From positions 1 through 35,919 of the forward strand of contig JAFKFS010000032.1 in the NCBI GenBank assembly GCA_017308115.1: a DNA stretch of 35,919 bases, written 5' to 3'. The DNA comes from Bordetella sp. (GTDB lineage: Bacteria > Pseudomonadota > Alphaproteobacteria > Caulobacterales > Caulobacteraceae). Within the stretch, counting starts at the first letter, position 1, and each line of letters starts with the position of its first letter. Below the pieces are notes generated by a model. The model worked only from the letters and a program-made list of their open reading frames with translations, was not told where the DNA came from and did no database searches. Positions 23,978-31,315 of this stretch are shown here, one piece after another. A program made the translations under genes and the position numbers.

Positions 23978-24871
23978 TCAGGCGACGCCGGCGCCGCCGG
24001 TGACGCCCCATACCTCGCCGGTGACGAAGCTGGCCTCCTGCGACGCCAGAAGCACATAGACGGGCGCGATCTCGACCGGCTGGCCGGGACGGCCGAAGGC
24101 GCTGTGGGCGCCGAATTTCTCGACCTTCTCCTGCGGTTGGCCCCCGCTGGGCTGCAGCACCGTCCAGAACGGACCCGGCGCCACCGCGTTCACCCGCACG
24201 CCCTTTTCGATCAGTTGCTTCGCCAGGGCCTTGGCGTAGGTGACGATCCCGGCCTTGGTGGCGGCATAGTCCAGCAGGATGTCCGACGGCTCATAGGCCT
24301 GGATCGAGGCCGTGACGATGACCGCCGCGCCCGGCGGCAGGTGCGGCGTCGCCGCCTGACACAGCCAGTGCAGGGCGTAGAGATTGGTCTTCATCGTGGC
24401 GTCGAAATCCTCGGTCGACACCGCGCCCACGTCCTCGCGGAACTGCTGGCGGCCCGCATTGACGACCAGGATGTCCAGCCCGCCGAAAGCCTCGAGCGTG
24501 CGCTCCACCATGGTCGTGTTCCACGCCTCGTCGCGCACATCGCCCGGCAGGGCCAGCGCCTTGACGCCCTCGGCCTCGATCAGGGCGATCACCTCGCGCG
24601 CGTCCGCCTCCTCCGACGGCAGGTAGGCGACGGCGACGTCGGCGCCTTCGCGGGCATAGGCGATTGCGACGGCGCGGCCGATGCCGGAATCGGCGCCGGT
24701 GATCAGGGCGCGGCGGCCCTTCAGCCGCCCGTGGCCGCGATAGCTCTCCTCGCCGTGGTCGGGCGCAGGCTCCATCCTGGCGACCAGACCCGGAGCGGGC
24801 TGCGGCTGTCGCGGAAACGGCGGCCTCGGATACTGATGACGCGGGTCCTGCATGGTCAGGCGGTCGGGCAT
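23978..24871 (-). CDS. SDR-family oxidoreductase, YghA/YdaD-like
   Basis: A 297-residue short-chain dehydrogenase. The N-terminal extension (PRHQYPRPPFPRQPQPAPGL, then MEPAPDHGEESYRGHGRLKG) is characteristic of the YghA/general-stress-protein-39 branch. The Rossmann motif is TGADSGIGRAVA, the structural motif NAG is followed by RQQ, and the catalytic Ser and Tyr-Lys are in VTASIQAYEP and YAATKAG. It reduces or oxidises a carbonyl or alcohol with NAD(P)H. Relatives are often induced by stress, but the natural substrate is unclear. AGGAG precedes the ATG at 24871. It diverges from a LysR regulator and may be its target. Confidence 0.88.
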   Translation of the reverse strand: MPDRLTMQDPRHQYPRPPFPRQPQPAPGLVARMEPAPDHGEESYRGHGRLKGRRALITGADSGIGRAVAIAYAREGADVAVAYLPSEEADAREVIALIEAEGVKALALPGDVRDEAWNTTMVERTLEAFGGLDILVVNAGRQQFREDVGAVSTEDFDATMKTNLYALHWLCQAATPHLPPGAAVIVTASIQAYEPSDILLDYAATKAGIVTYAKALAKQLIEKGVRVNAVAPGPFWTVLQPSGGQPQEKVEKFGAHSAFGRPGQPVEIAPVYVLLASQEASFVTGEVWGVTGGAGVA

Positions 24872-25090
24872 GACGGCTCCTGTGAACGAAGGGGGGCGTG
24901 TTTTCCTAAGTCGTCGGCCGGGCGAGCGTTCCCAGATCGCGCCCCTTCCTCAGAGGTCTCCCCTGCTGGCGTTCAAGAGCGCCCGGCGGGCCTTGGGACG
25001 CCGGCCGAACCCTGTCGAGAGACGGAAACTCGGCGGCGTGACGTTGAAGTCCATGAGCGACGCCTCGCTCCCGATCCACGCAGATGCCTC
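24872..25090. promoter_or_regulatory. Divergent intergenic region between SDR and LysR genes
   Basis: This 219-base gap separates the SDR start from the LysR start. I see no convincing inverted repeat or sigma-70 boxes. By the usual LysR arrangement it should hold the promoters and LysR site for both directions. Short open frames crossing it are not supported. Confidence 0.3.
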
Positions 25091-26035
25091 ATGTCCACTC
25101 TCGCCGTCCGCAGGCCCGATCCCATCGATTTCTATGATGAGAGCGATCTTCGCCTTCTGACCACCGTTCACGTCATCCTCGAAACGCTCAGCGTGACCAA
25201 GGCGGCCAAACGCATGAAGGTCAGTCAGCCCGCCGTGAGCCGGTCGCTGGCAAGGGCGCGCCTCCGCTTCGACGACCCGCTTCTGCTTCGCTCAAGCGGC
25301 GGAATGGTGCTGACGCCGCGCGGCGAACGACTGCGCGAGCATCTGGGCGCCTGGCTGGCCGAGGGCCGGGTCCTGCTCGCCCAGACAGAGGTCGATCCCC
25401 AGTCGCTTCAGCGACGCCTGAGGATCGCTTCGACGGATCAGGGCGTGGTCAGCGTCATAGAGCCGTCCCTGCAGGCCCTCGCCGAGGCGGCTCCGAAGCT
25501 CGAGCTTTCGATCCATCCCTATACGGCCGACAGTGAGAAGCTTCTGGCGAACGGCGGCGTCGACCTGGTCATCTGCGGCGGCGCGCCGGACCTCAGCCGG
25601 GTTCATGCGCGCTGGCTCTTCAGCGAAAGCCATCTGGGTCTCGCGTGCCGCACCCACCCCGGCCTTCAGGACGGTCGGATGTCCGCCGAAACCTTCTTCG
25701 CCCAGGCCCACGTGGCGGTGCGCGTGCCCGGCGGACTGGCCGCGGCCTATGAGGAACAGCATCCCGACATCCGGCGGCGCAACATCGTGATCACCGATCA
25801 CTTCATGATGGCGCCCTATCTGATCGCGGGAAGCCTGGCGGTGATGACGGCGCCGTCCCGGGTCGCGCGCCGCTTCGAACAGGTGCACGGCCTCGTGGCC
25901 TTCGAGCCTCCCACGCCGCTGCCGAACTTCGACTACTGGATCACCTGGCACGAACGCGCGCAGCGGGATCCGGAAGTGCAATGGCTGATCCAGCAGCTCT
26001 GCCTTCCCTTCGCCGAAAGCCCATCCCAACCCTGA
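25091..26035 (+). CDS. LysR-family transcriptional regulator
   Basis: A 314-residue LysR regulator. The N-terminal winged helix-turn-helix is DLRLLTTVHVILETLSVTKAAKRM with KVSQPAVSRSLARARLRFDD; a two-lobed co-inducer domain follows (LRIASTDQGVVSVIEPSL to WLIQQLCLPF). Its subgroup resembles NahR/NodD/LinR-type regulators by the DPLLLRSSGGMVLTPRGERL segment and the long recognition helix. The effector is unknown. The true start is the ATG at 25091; the frame is open for about 1 kb upstream, but that lies antisense to the SDR gene. It is divergent from the SDR, with no gene between. Confidence 0.87.
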   Translation: MSTLAVRRPDPIDFYDESDLRLLTTVHVILETLSVTKAAKRMKVSQPAVSRSLARARLRFDDPLLLRSSGGMVLTPRGERLREHLGAWLAEGRVLLAQTEVDPQSLQRRLRIASTDQGVVSVIEPSLQALAEAAPKLELSIHPYTADSEKLLANGGVDLVICGGAPDLSRVHARWLFSESHLGLACRTHPGLQDGRMSAETFFAQAHVAVRVPGGLAAAYEEQHPDIRRRNIVITDHFMMAPYLIAGSLAVMTAPSRVARRFEQVHGLVAFEPPTPLPNFDYWITWHERAQRDPEVQWLIQQLCLPFAESPSQP

Positions 26036-26082
26036 GACAGCACGCAACAATACGCTCGTAATGTACTGATTTAATAAAGAAT

Positions 26083-26508
26083 ATGTCCAGCATCGAGAAC
26101 GCCATCGTTGAAAAGCTACGTCACGCCGGTCATGCCGTGAATGCCGAACGACAGGCGGTTCTGCGCGCCCTGGCCGCAGCCCCGGGCCCGATCAGCATCG
26201 AGGACATCTGGCGAAACGTGCGCATGGAGCTGGCGAGGATCGCCCTCTCCACCGTCCATCGGACGGTCCGGATCCTCATCAACCTGGGCGTCGTCGAGGT
26301 CGCGGCGCGAAACGGCGCCCACCGTCTGGTCCAGCTTACGCCCCCGCAGAGAATATTGACCCTCGTCCTGCCGGCCACCGGCGAGGTGCGGCAAATTGAA
26401 GCGCCATCCGCCATCGACGCGCTGGAAAGCGTCCTTGAGGCGGCCGGTTACAGCCTCATCGAAGGGGTTTCCCTGCGGGTTCGCCTACAGCACGGCGCTG
26501 GAACCTAG
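26083..26508 (+). CDS. Fur-family-like regulator lacking metal ligands
   Basis: A 141-residue protein with the Fur winged-helix layout: LRHAGHAVNAERQAVLRAL, ISIEDIWRNV, IALSTVHRTVRILINLGVVEV and GAHRLVQL, equivalent to the TVYR recognition helix and wing of Fur. The dimerisation half is present (RILTLVLPATGEVRQIEAPS, then LESVLEAAGYSLIEGVSLRV). The usual HHHDH and CxxC metal ligands are replaced (TPPQRILTLVLPATGEV), and the protein has no Cys at all. It therefore probably does not sense Fe or Zn in the normal way and may respond to another signal or act constitutively. It has an AT-rich leader and precedes a TonB receptor gene by 160 bases, a likely target. Confidence 0.75.
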   Translation: MSSIENAIVEKLRHAGHAVNAERQAVLRALAAAPGPISIEDIWRNVRMELARIALSTVHRTVRILINLGVVEVAARNGAHRLVQLTPPQRILTLVLPATGEVRQIEAPSAIDALESVLEAAGYSLIEGVSLRVRLQHGAGT

Positions 26509-26598
26509 TCTTTGGCGCGGCCGAGGACGCCCGCCGGGGACGCGCACGCCCCGATCGTCCGCATAACGCTTATAACCCCAGACGATATAGCGCCATTT

Positions 26599-26617
26599 GC
26601 GAGTCACTATTAGTCGC
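26599..26617. promoter_or_regulatory. 19-bp imperfect dyad upstream of TonB receptor (Fur-box-like)
   Basis: GCGAGTCACTATTAGTCGC has matching outer arms (GCGA/TCGC) and 6 of 9 paired positions. It is 19 bases long like a Fur box and matches the E. coli Fur consensus at about half its positions. It sits 52 bases before the receptor ATG in a locally AT-richer stretch (26560-26620). It could be the operator of the neighbouring Fur-like protein or of Fur itself. Confidence 0.3.
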
Positions 26618-26669
26618 GTTCTCACGCTCGACGGCGTGCTTATTCGCCGCTCGATGCAAGGGAATTTGC

Positions 26670-28676
26670 ATGATGTTCGACTCAATCCGCGCGCGCGGCC
26701 TGGCTGCGACGCTCCTATCCACCTCCATGCTCTACGCGCCCGTGGCCCTTGCGGAGGTCGTCACCGATCAGACCGCCGCCACCCAGGTCTCGGACGTCGT
26801 CGTCACGGCCGCCGGCCGGGAACAGCAGGTCAAGGATGCGCCCGCCTCAATCAGCGTGATCACGCGCGAGGTGCTGGAGCAGTCGCCCTATCGTCAGGTC
26901 ACCGACGTCCTGCTGGACATTCCCGGCGTCACCGTCACGCCGGGCGAGGGCAACAGCCGCGACATCTCGATCCGCGGTCTGGGCAGCGCCTACACCCTGA
27001 TCCTGGTCGACGGCAAACGCCTCAACTCCCGTGAGTCGCGCACCAACGGCGGCAATATCGCCGAGAGCGGCCTGCTGCCCCCGATGGAGATGATCGAGCG
27101 CATCGAAGTCGTGCGCGGCCCGATGTCCTCGCTCTATGGCTCCGACGCCATGGGCGGCGTCATCAACGTCATCACCCGCCGCATCGGCGAGCGCTGGACC
27201 GGCAGCGTGCGCGCCAACGGTACGGTGCAGACCGACGGCGACTATGGCGACTATTACGACGCCAGCGTCTACGCCAGCGGCCCGTTGATCGCCGACACCC
27301 TGGGCCTGCAGCTTTCGGCCTCGATGAACCGCCGCGCCGAGGACGACATCCTCACCGGCTCGCCCGAGCGCAAGGACAACAGCCTCTCGGCCAAGCTGGG
27401 CTGGACGCTCAGCCCCACGCAGAACCTGCTGTTCGAAGCCGCCTATTACGATCAGGAAGCCTGGCAGACGACCGGCCGCACCACCGCCGTCACCGCGACC
27501 GCGCCGGAAGGGACCCGGACCGTCCAGAGCCAGGAGCGTTTCGTCTATTCGATCAACCACTCCGGCGACTGGGGCTGGGCGACGTCGCAGTCCTTCATTC
27601 AGTTCGAAGACGCGACCCGCCAGGAAACCAACGTCAACATCAAGAACACCGTCGCCCAGACGGCGTGGATCGTGCCGATCGGCCAGCACATCCTGAACGT
27701 CGGCGCCTATTACAACTTCGCCGATCTCTACGCCCCGGCCGGCAACGGGCTGACGGTGAACGGCAAGGTGCGGGACGCCGCCGACCGCACCCAATGGGCG
27801 CTGTTCGCCGAGGACGAGTGGAGCCTGACCTCCAACTTCGCCCTGACGGCCGGCCTTCGCCTCGACGACCACGACCTCTATGGCTCGCAGGTCTCGCCCC
27901 GCCTGTACGGCGTCTGGAAGCCGACCGGCAACCTCATCGTCAAGGGCGGCGTATCGAGCGGCTTCAGGGCCCCGGACATCCGTCAGACCCTGGCCGACTG
28001 GGGCCAGACCAGCCGCGGCGGCAACGTCTACGGCAACCCCGACCTGGAGGCCGAAACGTCCCGGACCTATGAAGGCAGCGTCATCTACACCGTGTCGTCG
28101 AACGTCGAGATCGGCCTGACCGCCTATCAGACGGACTTCAAGGACAAGATTCTGCGCGTCACCTGCGTCGAGGCCGGCGCATGGTGCGTCAGCGAACCGG
28201 CCAACAGTTCGGGCCGCTTCGGCACCACCTACATCAACGTCGACGAAGTCCGCATCAAGGGCCTCGAAGCGACGCTGGACGCCCGCCTGACCGACAGCAT
28301 CACCCTGAAGGCGACGGGCACGCTGAACGACTCGGAGCAGTTGACCGGAACCAACGCCGGTGCAGCCCTGAACGAAACCCCCGACTCCCAGGCCAGCGTC
28401 GCCCTGACGTTCCGCCCGCGTCATTCCAAGATCAGCGGCTATGTCCGCGCCATCTACTACGGCGAGGAGCAGCAGGCCGCCATCGCCATCAGTTCCTCGA
28501 ACATCATCGCCCCGGCCTACACCACGATCGACGTCGGCGGCTCCTATCAGGTCAACGACAAGGTGACGTTCCGGGCCGGGATCCAGAACCTCTTCAACCA
28601 TGAGATGACTTACGCAGAATACGGCTACGTCAACGACAAGGCCCGCGTCTGGGCCGGCCTGACGGCTCGTTTCTGA
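26670..28676 (+). CDS. TonB-dependent receptor, CirA/FepA-like (catecholate siderophore type)
   Basis: A 668-residue outer-membrane receptor. A signal peptide (ATLLSTSMLYAPVALA) is followed by a TonB-box-like VSDVVVTA and the plug (APASISVITREVLEQSPYRQ, ISIRGLGSAYTLILVDGKR, RIEVVRGPMSSLYGSDAMGG). A 22-strand barrel ends in the terminal aromatic signature WAGLTARF. The plug text is close to the colicin I/enterobactin receptor group, so a ferric catecholate or similar iron chelate is the likely cargo, though receptor ligands are hard to read. AAGGGA precedes the first of two adjacent ATGs. It is followed at 27 bases by a YncE-like gene and preceded by a Fur-like regulator, which together suggests an iron-responsive unit. 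Confidence 0.87.
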   Translation: MMFDSIRARGLAATLLSTSMLYAPVALAEVVTDQTAATQVSDVVVTAAGREQQVKDAPASISVITREVLEQSPYRQVTDVLLDIPGVTVTPGEGNSRDISIRGLGSAYTLILVDGKRLNSRESRTNGGNIAESGLLPPMEMIERIEVVRGPMSSLYGSDAMGGVINVITRRIGERWTGSVRANGTVQTDGDYGDYYDASVYASGPLIADTLGLQLSASMNRRAEDDILTGSPERKDNSLSAKLGWTLSPTQNLLFEAAYYDQEAWQTTGRTTAVTATAPEGTRTVQSQERFVYSINHSGDWGWATSQSFIQFEDATRQETNVNIKNTVAQTAWIVPIGQHILNVGAYYNFADLYAPAGNGLTVNGKVRDAADRTQWALFAEDEWSLTSNFALTAGLRLDDHDLYGSQVSPRLYGVWKPTGNLIVKGGVSSGFRAPDIRQTLADWGQTSRGGNVYGNPDLEAETSRTYEGSVIYTVSSNVEIGLTAYQTDFKDKILRVTCVEAGAWCVSEPANSSGRFGTTYINVDEVRIKGLEATLDARLTDSITLKATGTLNDSEQLTGTNAGAALNETPDSQASVALTFRPRHSKISGYVRAIYYGEEQQAAIAISSSNIIAPAYTTIDVGGSYQVNDKVTFRAGIQNLFNHEMTYAEYGYVNDKARVWAGLTARF

Positions 28677-28703
28677 GCCTGAAGCCAAAAGGAAACCAAA
28701 GAC

Positions 28704-30110
28704 ATGACACTTCTTCATCCGCATCGCTTCCGCGCCGGCCTCATCGCCACGACCGCCTTGCTGCTCGCGGCCGGCGTCGCCCAGGCCCAGACCTTCCCCG
28801 CCCCGGACAAGTCATTCGACGGCTCCATCCGCTTCGCCGCGGCCGAACAGGGCCGGCCCATCCTGCCCGGCGCCGAAGTGGTGGCCGCCGGCCAGGGCTT
28901 CAAACCCGGCCAGACGGTCCGCGTCCTCCACGGAGCCACGGCGGTCACCGGCGAACTGACGGCCGACGCCGAAGGCAAGGTCGAGGCCCGGTTCCGTCTG
29001 CCCGCCGACGCCGCTGTCGGCGTCCACCCGCTGGTGGTGGTGTCGACCGGTCCCTATGGCGCAGCCGTCAGCGAACTGAAGGTCTCGCCCGACCTGCCGG
29101 TCATGGGCGTCGAACGATACGACGTCCGGCGCGGCGAGGCGGCGCGCGGCCTTTACCAGTCCGCCTACAGCGCCAAGAACAACGCCGTCTTCGTCACCTC
29201 CGCCGTGGGCCGCCCGCCGGTGCGCCAGTCGGAGCTGTTGCGGATGAACGCCGACACCCTGGCGATCGAGGCGCGCATCACGCCCGCCGCCGCGCCGGGC
29301 CGCCCCGGCCGTGACGGCCAGGTTCAGGACGGCGGCGTCTTCGCCGTCTACGGCGTCGGCGTGGACGACGCTCATGACACCGTCTGGGTGACCCAGAGCC
29401 GCCAGAACACGGTCGCCGTCTATCGCCAGTCGGACCTGTCGCTGGTGCGCCAGTTCGAGCCGGGCACGGTCAACCACGCCCGCGACGTCGTCATCGACGC
29501 CTCGCAGAACAAGGCCTATGTCAGCGCCACCTTCGAGCCGGAAGTCGTGGTGTTCGACACCGCCCGGCGCGAGGTCGCGCGCCGCATCGCCATCGCCTCC
29601 GCGGCCCGCGGCGGACGGTTCTCGGCCGCCAGCCTGTCGATGAACCCGACCGCCCACCGCCTCTACGTCGTCAGCAACAGCACCAATGAGGTGGCGGTGA
29701 TCGACACCCGCACCGACACCGTGCTGAAGGTCCTGCCCGTTCCGGGGGCGCGCGGCGCCATCGGCGTGTCGCACGATCCCCAGACCGGCCGCATCTTCGT
29801 GGCCGCGCAAGGCACCGACAACGTCGTGGTGCTGGACGGCGAAAGCGGCGCGGTGATCGCGGACACCCCGGTCGGCGCCGGCGCGCTGAACGTGGCCTTC
29901 GATCCCGTCAGCCGCCAGGCCTTCGTCGCCAACCGCGGCTCCAGCACCATCGCCGTCGTCAATGCGGACGGCCGGCTGGTGGCCAACTTCGGCGGCGCGC
30001 CCCAGGCCAACCATGTCGCAGCGGGCGCCAGGGGCGTCTTCTACGCCGTGACCAAGGGCGGCGATCAGGACGACGCCAACACCGTCTGGCGCATCCAGCC
30101 CCGGCGCTGA
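28704..30110 (+). CDS. Secreted YncE-like beta-propeller protein (YVTN repeats)
   Basis: A 468-residue exported protein with a clear signal peptide (FRAGLIATTALLLAAGVAQAQT, cleaved after AQA). An N-terminal beta domain (about residues 45-125) carries GQGFKPGQTVRVLHGATAV. A seven-bladed propeller follows, with blades such as NTVAVYRQSDLSLV, NKAYVSATFEPEVVVFDTA, NEVAVIDTRTDTVLKVLPVP and DNVVVLDGESGAVIADTPVG. E. coli YncE, an iron-starvation-regulated periplasmic propeller that binds DNA, has this fold. Coupled closely to a siderophore-type receptor, this protein may help in iron uptake from the periplasm; its exact role is unknown. AAAGGAAAC precedes the ATG. Confidence 0.82.
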   Translation: MTLLHPHRFRAGLIATTALLLAAGVAQAQTFPAPDKSFDGSIRFAAAEQGRPILPGAEVVAAGQGFKPGQTVRVLHGATAVTGELTADAEGKVEARFRLPADAAVGVHPLVVVSTGPYGAAVSELKVSPDLPVMGVERYDVRRGEAARGLYQSAYSAKNNAVFVTSAVGRPPVRQSELLRMNADTLAIEARITPAAAPGRPGRDGQVQDGGVFAVYGVGVDDAHDTVWVTQSRQNTVAVYRQSDLSLVRQFEPGTVNHARDVVIDASQNKAYVSATFEPEVVVFDTARREVARRIAIASAARGGRFSAASLSMNPTAHRLYVVSNSTNEVAVIDTRTDTVLKVLPVPGARGAIGVSHDPQTGRIFVAAQGTDNVVVLDGESGAVIADTPVGAGALNVAFDPVSRQAFVANRGSSTIAVVNADGRLVANFGGAPQANHVAAGARGVFYAVTKGGDQDDANTVWRIQPRR

Positions 30111-30126
30111 TCTCCACCGTCCTTCG

Positions 30127-30163
30127 CCTGGGCCTCGCCGTTTCGAACGCGGCGGGGCCCAGG
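30127..30163. terminator. Strong hairpin terminator after the YncE-like gene
   Basis: CCTGGGCCTCGCCG and CGGCGGGGCCCAGG form a 14-bp stem with one wobble pair and a 9-base loop, 17 bases after the stop. It is followed by TTCAATTC, a weak T-tract. It lies between converging genes and may work both ways. Confidence 0.7.
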
Positions 30164-30209
30164 TTCAATTCAAGGCCCCATCTTCATCGCGGCGGGCCGG
30201 ACGGCGGCG

Positions 30210-30959
30210 TCAGCGCGGCTCACAAGCCACCACATAGTCGGCGCCATGCCGCAAACCCTTGCGTTCGGCGCAAAGACGCAGGGCGCTCTGTCGGACTTCG
30301 GCGACGGCGTCGGTCAGACGCCCGGCCAGGTCTCGATCCGCTATCCGCGGCAGCCGTCGCACCGCCATGTCCAGCTGGCCGTTCACCCATTTCGCCTTGT
30401 ACCGATTGGGAAAGCGGCGCGCCGAGAGCACCCTGAAGCCCGAATCCGCCAGGGCGTTCAACGTCCACTCCGCCGGATATTCGCGATAGGGCGTTTCATC
30501 CGCCATGAGCAGGACGGCGTCGCGTAACCTGCCGATCCGCCGCACCATCCGCGCTTCATCCGTGTCGGCCGGCCCGACGATATAGGGATCGAGGCCGACG
30601 ACATAGAGGCGGCGGCGCGTCATCGGCTTCAGGCGATGCAGCAGGGTCCGCTGAAAATAGGGCGCGAAGCCCTCCACGGCGCCGATCAGATAGTCCGCCA
30701 CGACCGTGTCATGGACCTCGCCTTCCAGAAGGCCAGGGTCAACCCAGTTGCCGAGAACGAGCCGGTCCTGCGGCCGAAGCCGCGCGCCGGCGGCGGCCCC
30801 CACCTGATCCGCATGTCCGGCTGCGGCCGTCACCCCCGTCCAGGCTTCGGTCGCCAGACCCATGCCCCACAGACAGGAGTTGACCCCGGTCCCCGCATCC
30901 AGGAAGCGCCCCCAGGGCAAATCTCCCTGCAAGGCTTCGATGTGTTCGAACAGGCTCAT
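30210..30959 (-). CDS. SAM-dependent methyltransferase-like protein
   Basis: A 249-residue class I methyltransferase-like protein. Motif I is FLDAGTGVNSCLWGMG (DxGxGxxS, about residue 21), and VVADYLIGAVEGFAPYF corresponds to motif IV. LHRLKPMTRRRLYVVGLDP follows as beta-5. The acidic residue expected at the end of strand 2 is not obvious, so SAM binding is likely but not certain. The substrate is unknown. Its ATG overlaps the stop of the upstream XRE gene (ATGA), so the two are translated together. Related unassigned methyltransferases act on small molecules. Confidence 0.7.
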   Translation of the reverse strand: MSLFEHIEALQGDLPWGRFLDAGTGVNSCLWGMGLATEAWTGVTAAAGHADQVGAAAGARLRPQDRLVLGNWVDPGLLEGEVHDTVVADYLIGAVEGFAPYFQRTLLHRLKPMTRRRLYVVGLDPYIVGPADTDEARMVRRIGRLRDAVLLMADETPYREYPAEWTLNALADSGFRVLSARRFPNRYKAKWVNGQLDMAVRRLPRIADRDLAGRLTDAVAEVRQSALRLCAERKGLRHGADYVVACEPR

Positions 30960-31237
30960 TGATCGCCCGCCGTTGGAACGGCGCGCTTCATCCGGCGGGC
31001 CAGTCGCACATCGACGTCATAGCCCATGGCGGCCGCCAGGCGGGCCGCCGCCTTCAGGGTCATCCGCTCCCGATCCCGCAGCCAAAGGCAGACCTGGCCC
31101 CGAGGAACGCCGAGCCTCCTCGCGAGCTTCGACTGGTTGAGGCCGTCCTTTCGGCGTTTCTCAAAAGCCTCGCCGATCAGGCTCCATACCAGAAGCTGCA
31201 GCCGTTCGGCCTCGGCGGCGGGTCCTTCGTCCTTCAT
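30956..31237 (-). CDS. XRE-family helix-turn-helix protein
   Basis: A 93-residue protein whose central Cro/C1-type helix-turn-helix is LNQSKLARRLGVPRGQVCLWLRDRERMTLKAAARLAAAMG, given here in two parts: LNQSKLARRLGVPRGQVCLW and LRDRERMTLKAAARLAAAMG. It has a short N-terminal helix and a basic tail. It is likely a DNA-binding regulator of its own operon. It is translationally coupled to the methyltransferase and diverges from the ZnuD-like receptor; the Zur box lies 30 bases before its ATG. A toxin-antitoxin antitoxin is a weaker alternative, as the partner is not a known toxin. Confidence 0.8.
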   Translation of the reverse strand: MKDEGPAAEAERLQLLVWSLIGEAFEKRRKDGLNQSKLARRLGVPRGQVCLWLRDRERMTLKAAARLAAAMGYDVDVRLARRMKRAVPTAGDQ

Positions 31238-31266
31238 TCATGGCCTCCCTCATGCTCGCTTGATGA

Positions 31267-31283
31267 ATGTTACGATATAACAT
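31267..31283. promoter_or_regulatory. Zur box (near-consensus) in the divergent znuD/XRE region
   Basis: ATGTTACGATATAACAT has perfect 6-bp arms (ATGTTA/TAACAT) around 5 bases. It differs from the enterobacterial Zur core ATGTTATAATATAACAT by only two bases. It lies 33 bases before the zinc-receptor ATG and 30 bases before the XRE ATG, where a bound repressor would block both promoters. The His-rich receptor downstream supports zinc control; Caulobacter Zur is known to control TonB receptors. Confidence 0.8.
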
Positions 31284-31315
31284 AATAGCGACTCTCTTCA
31301 TGAACGGGGAACGTC

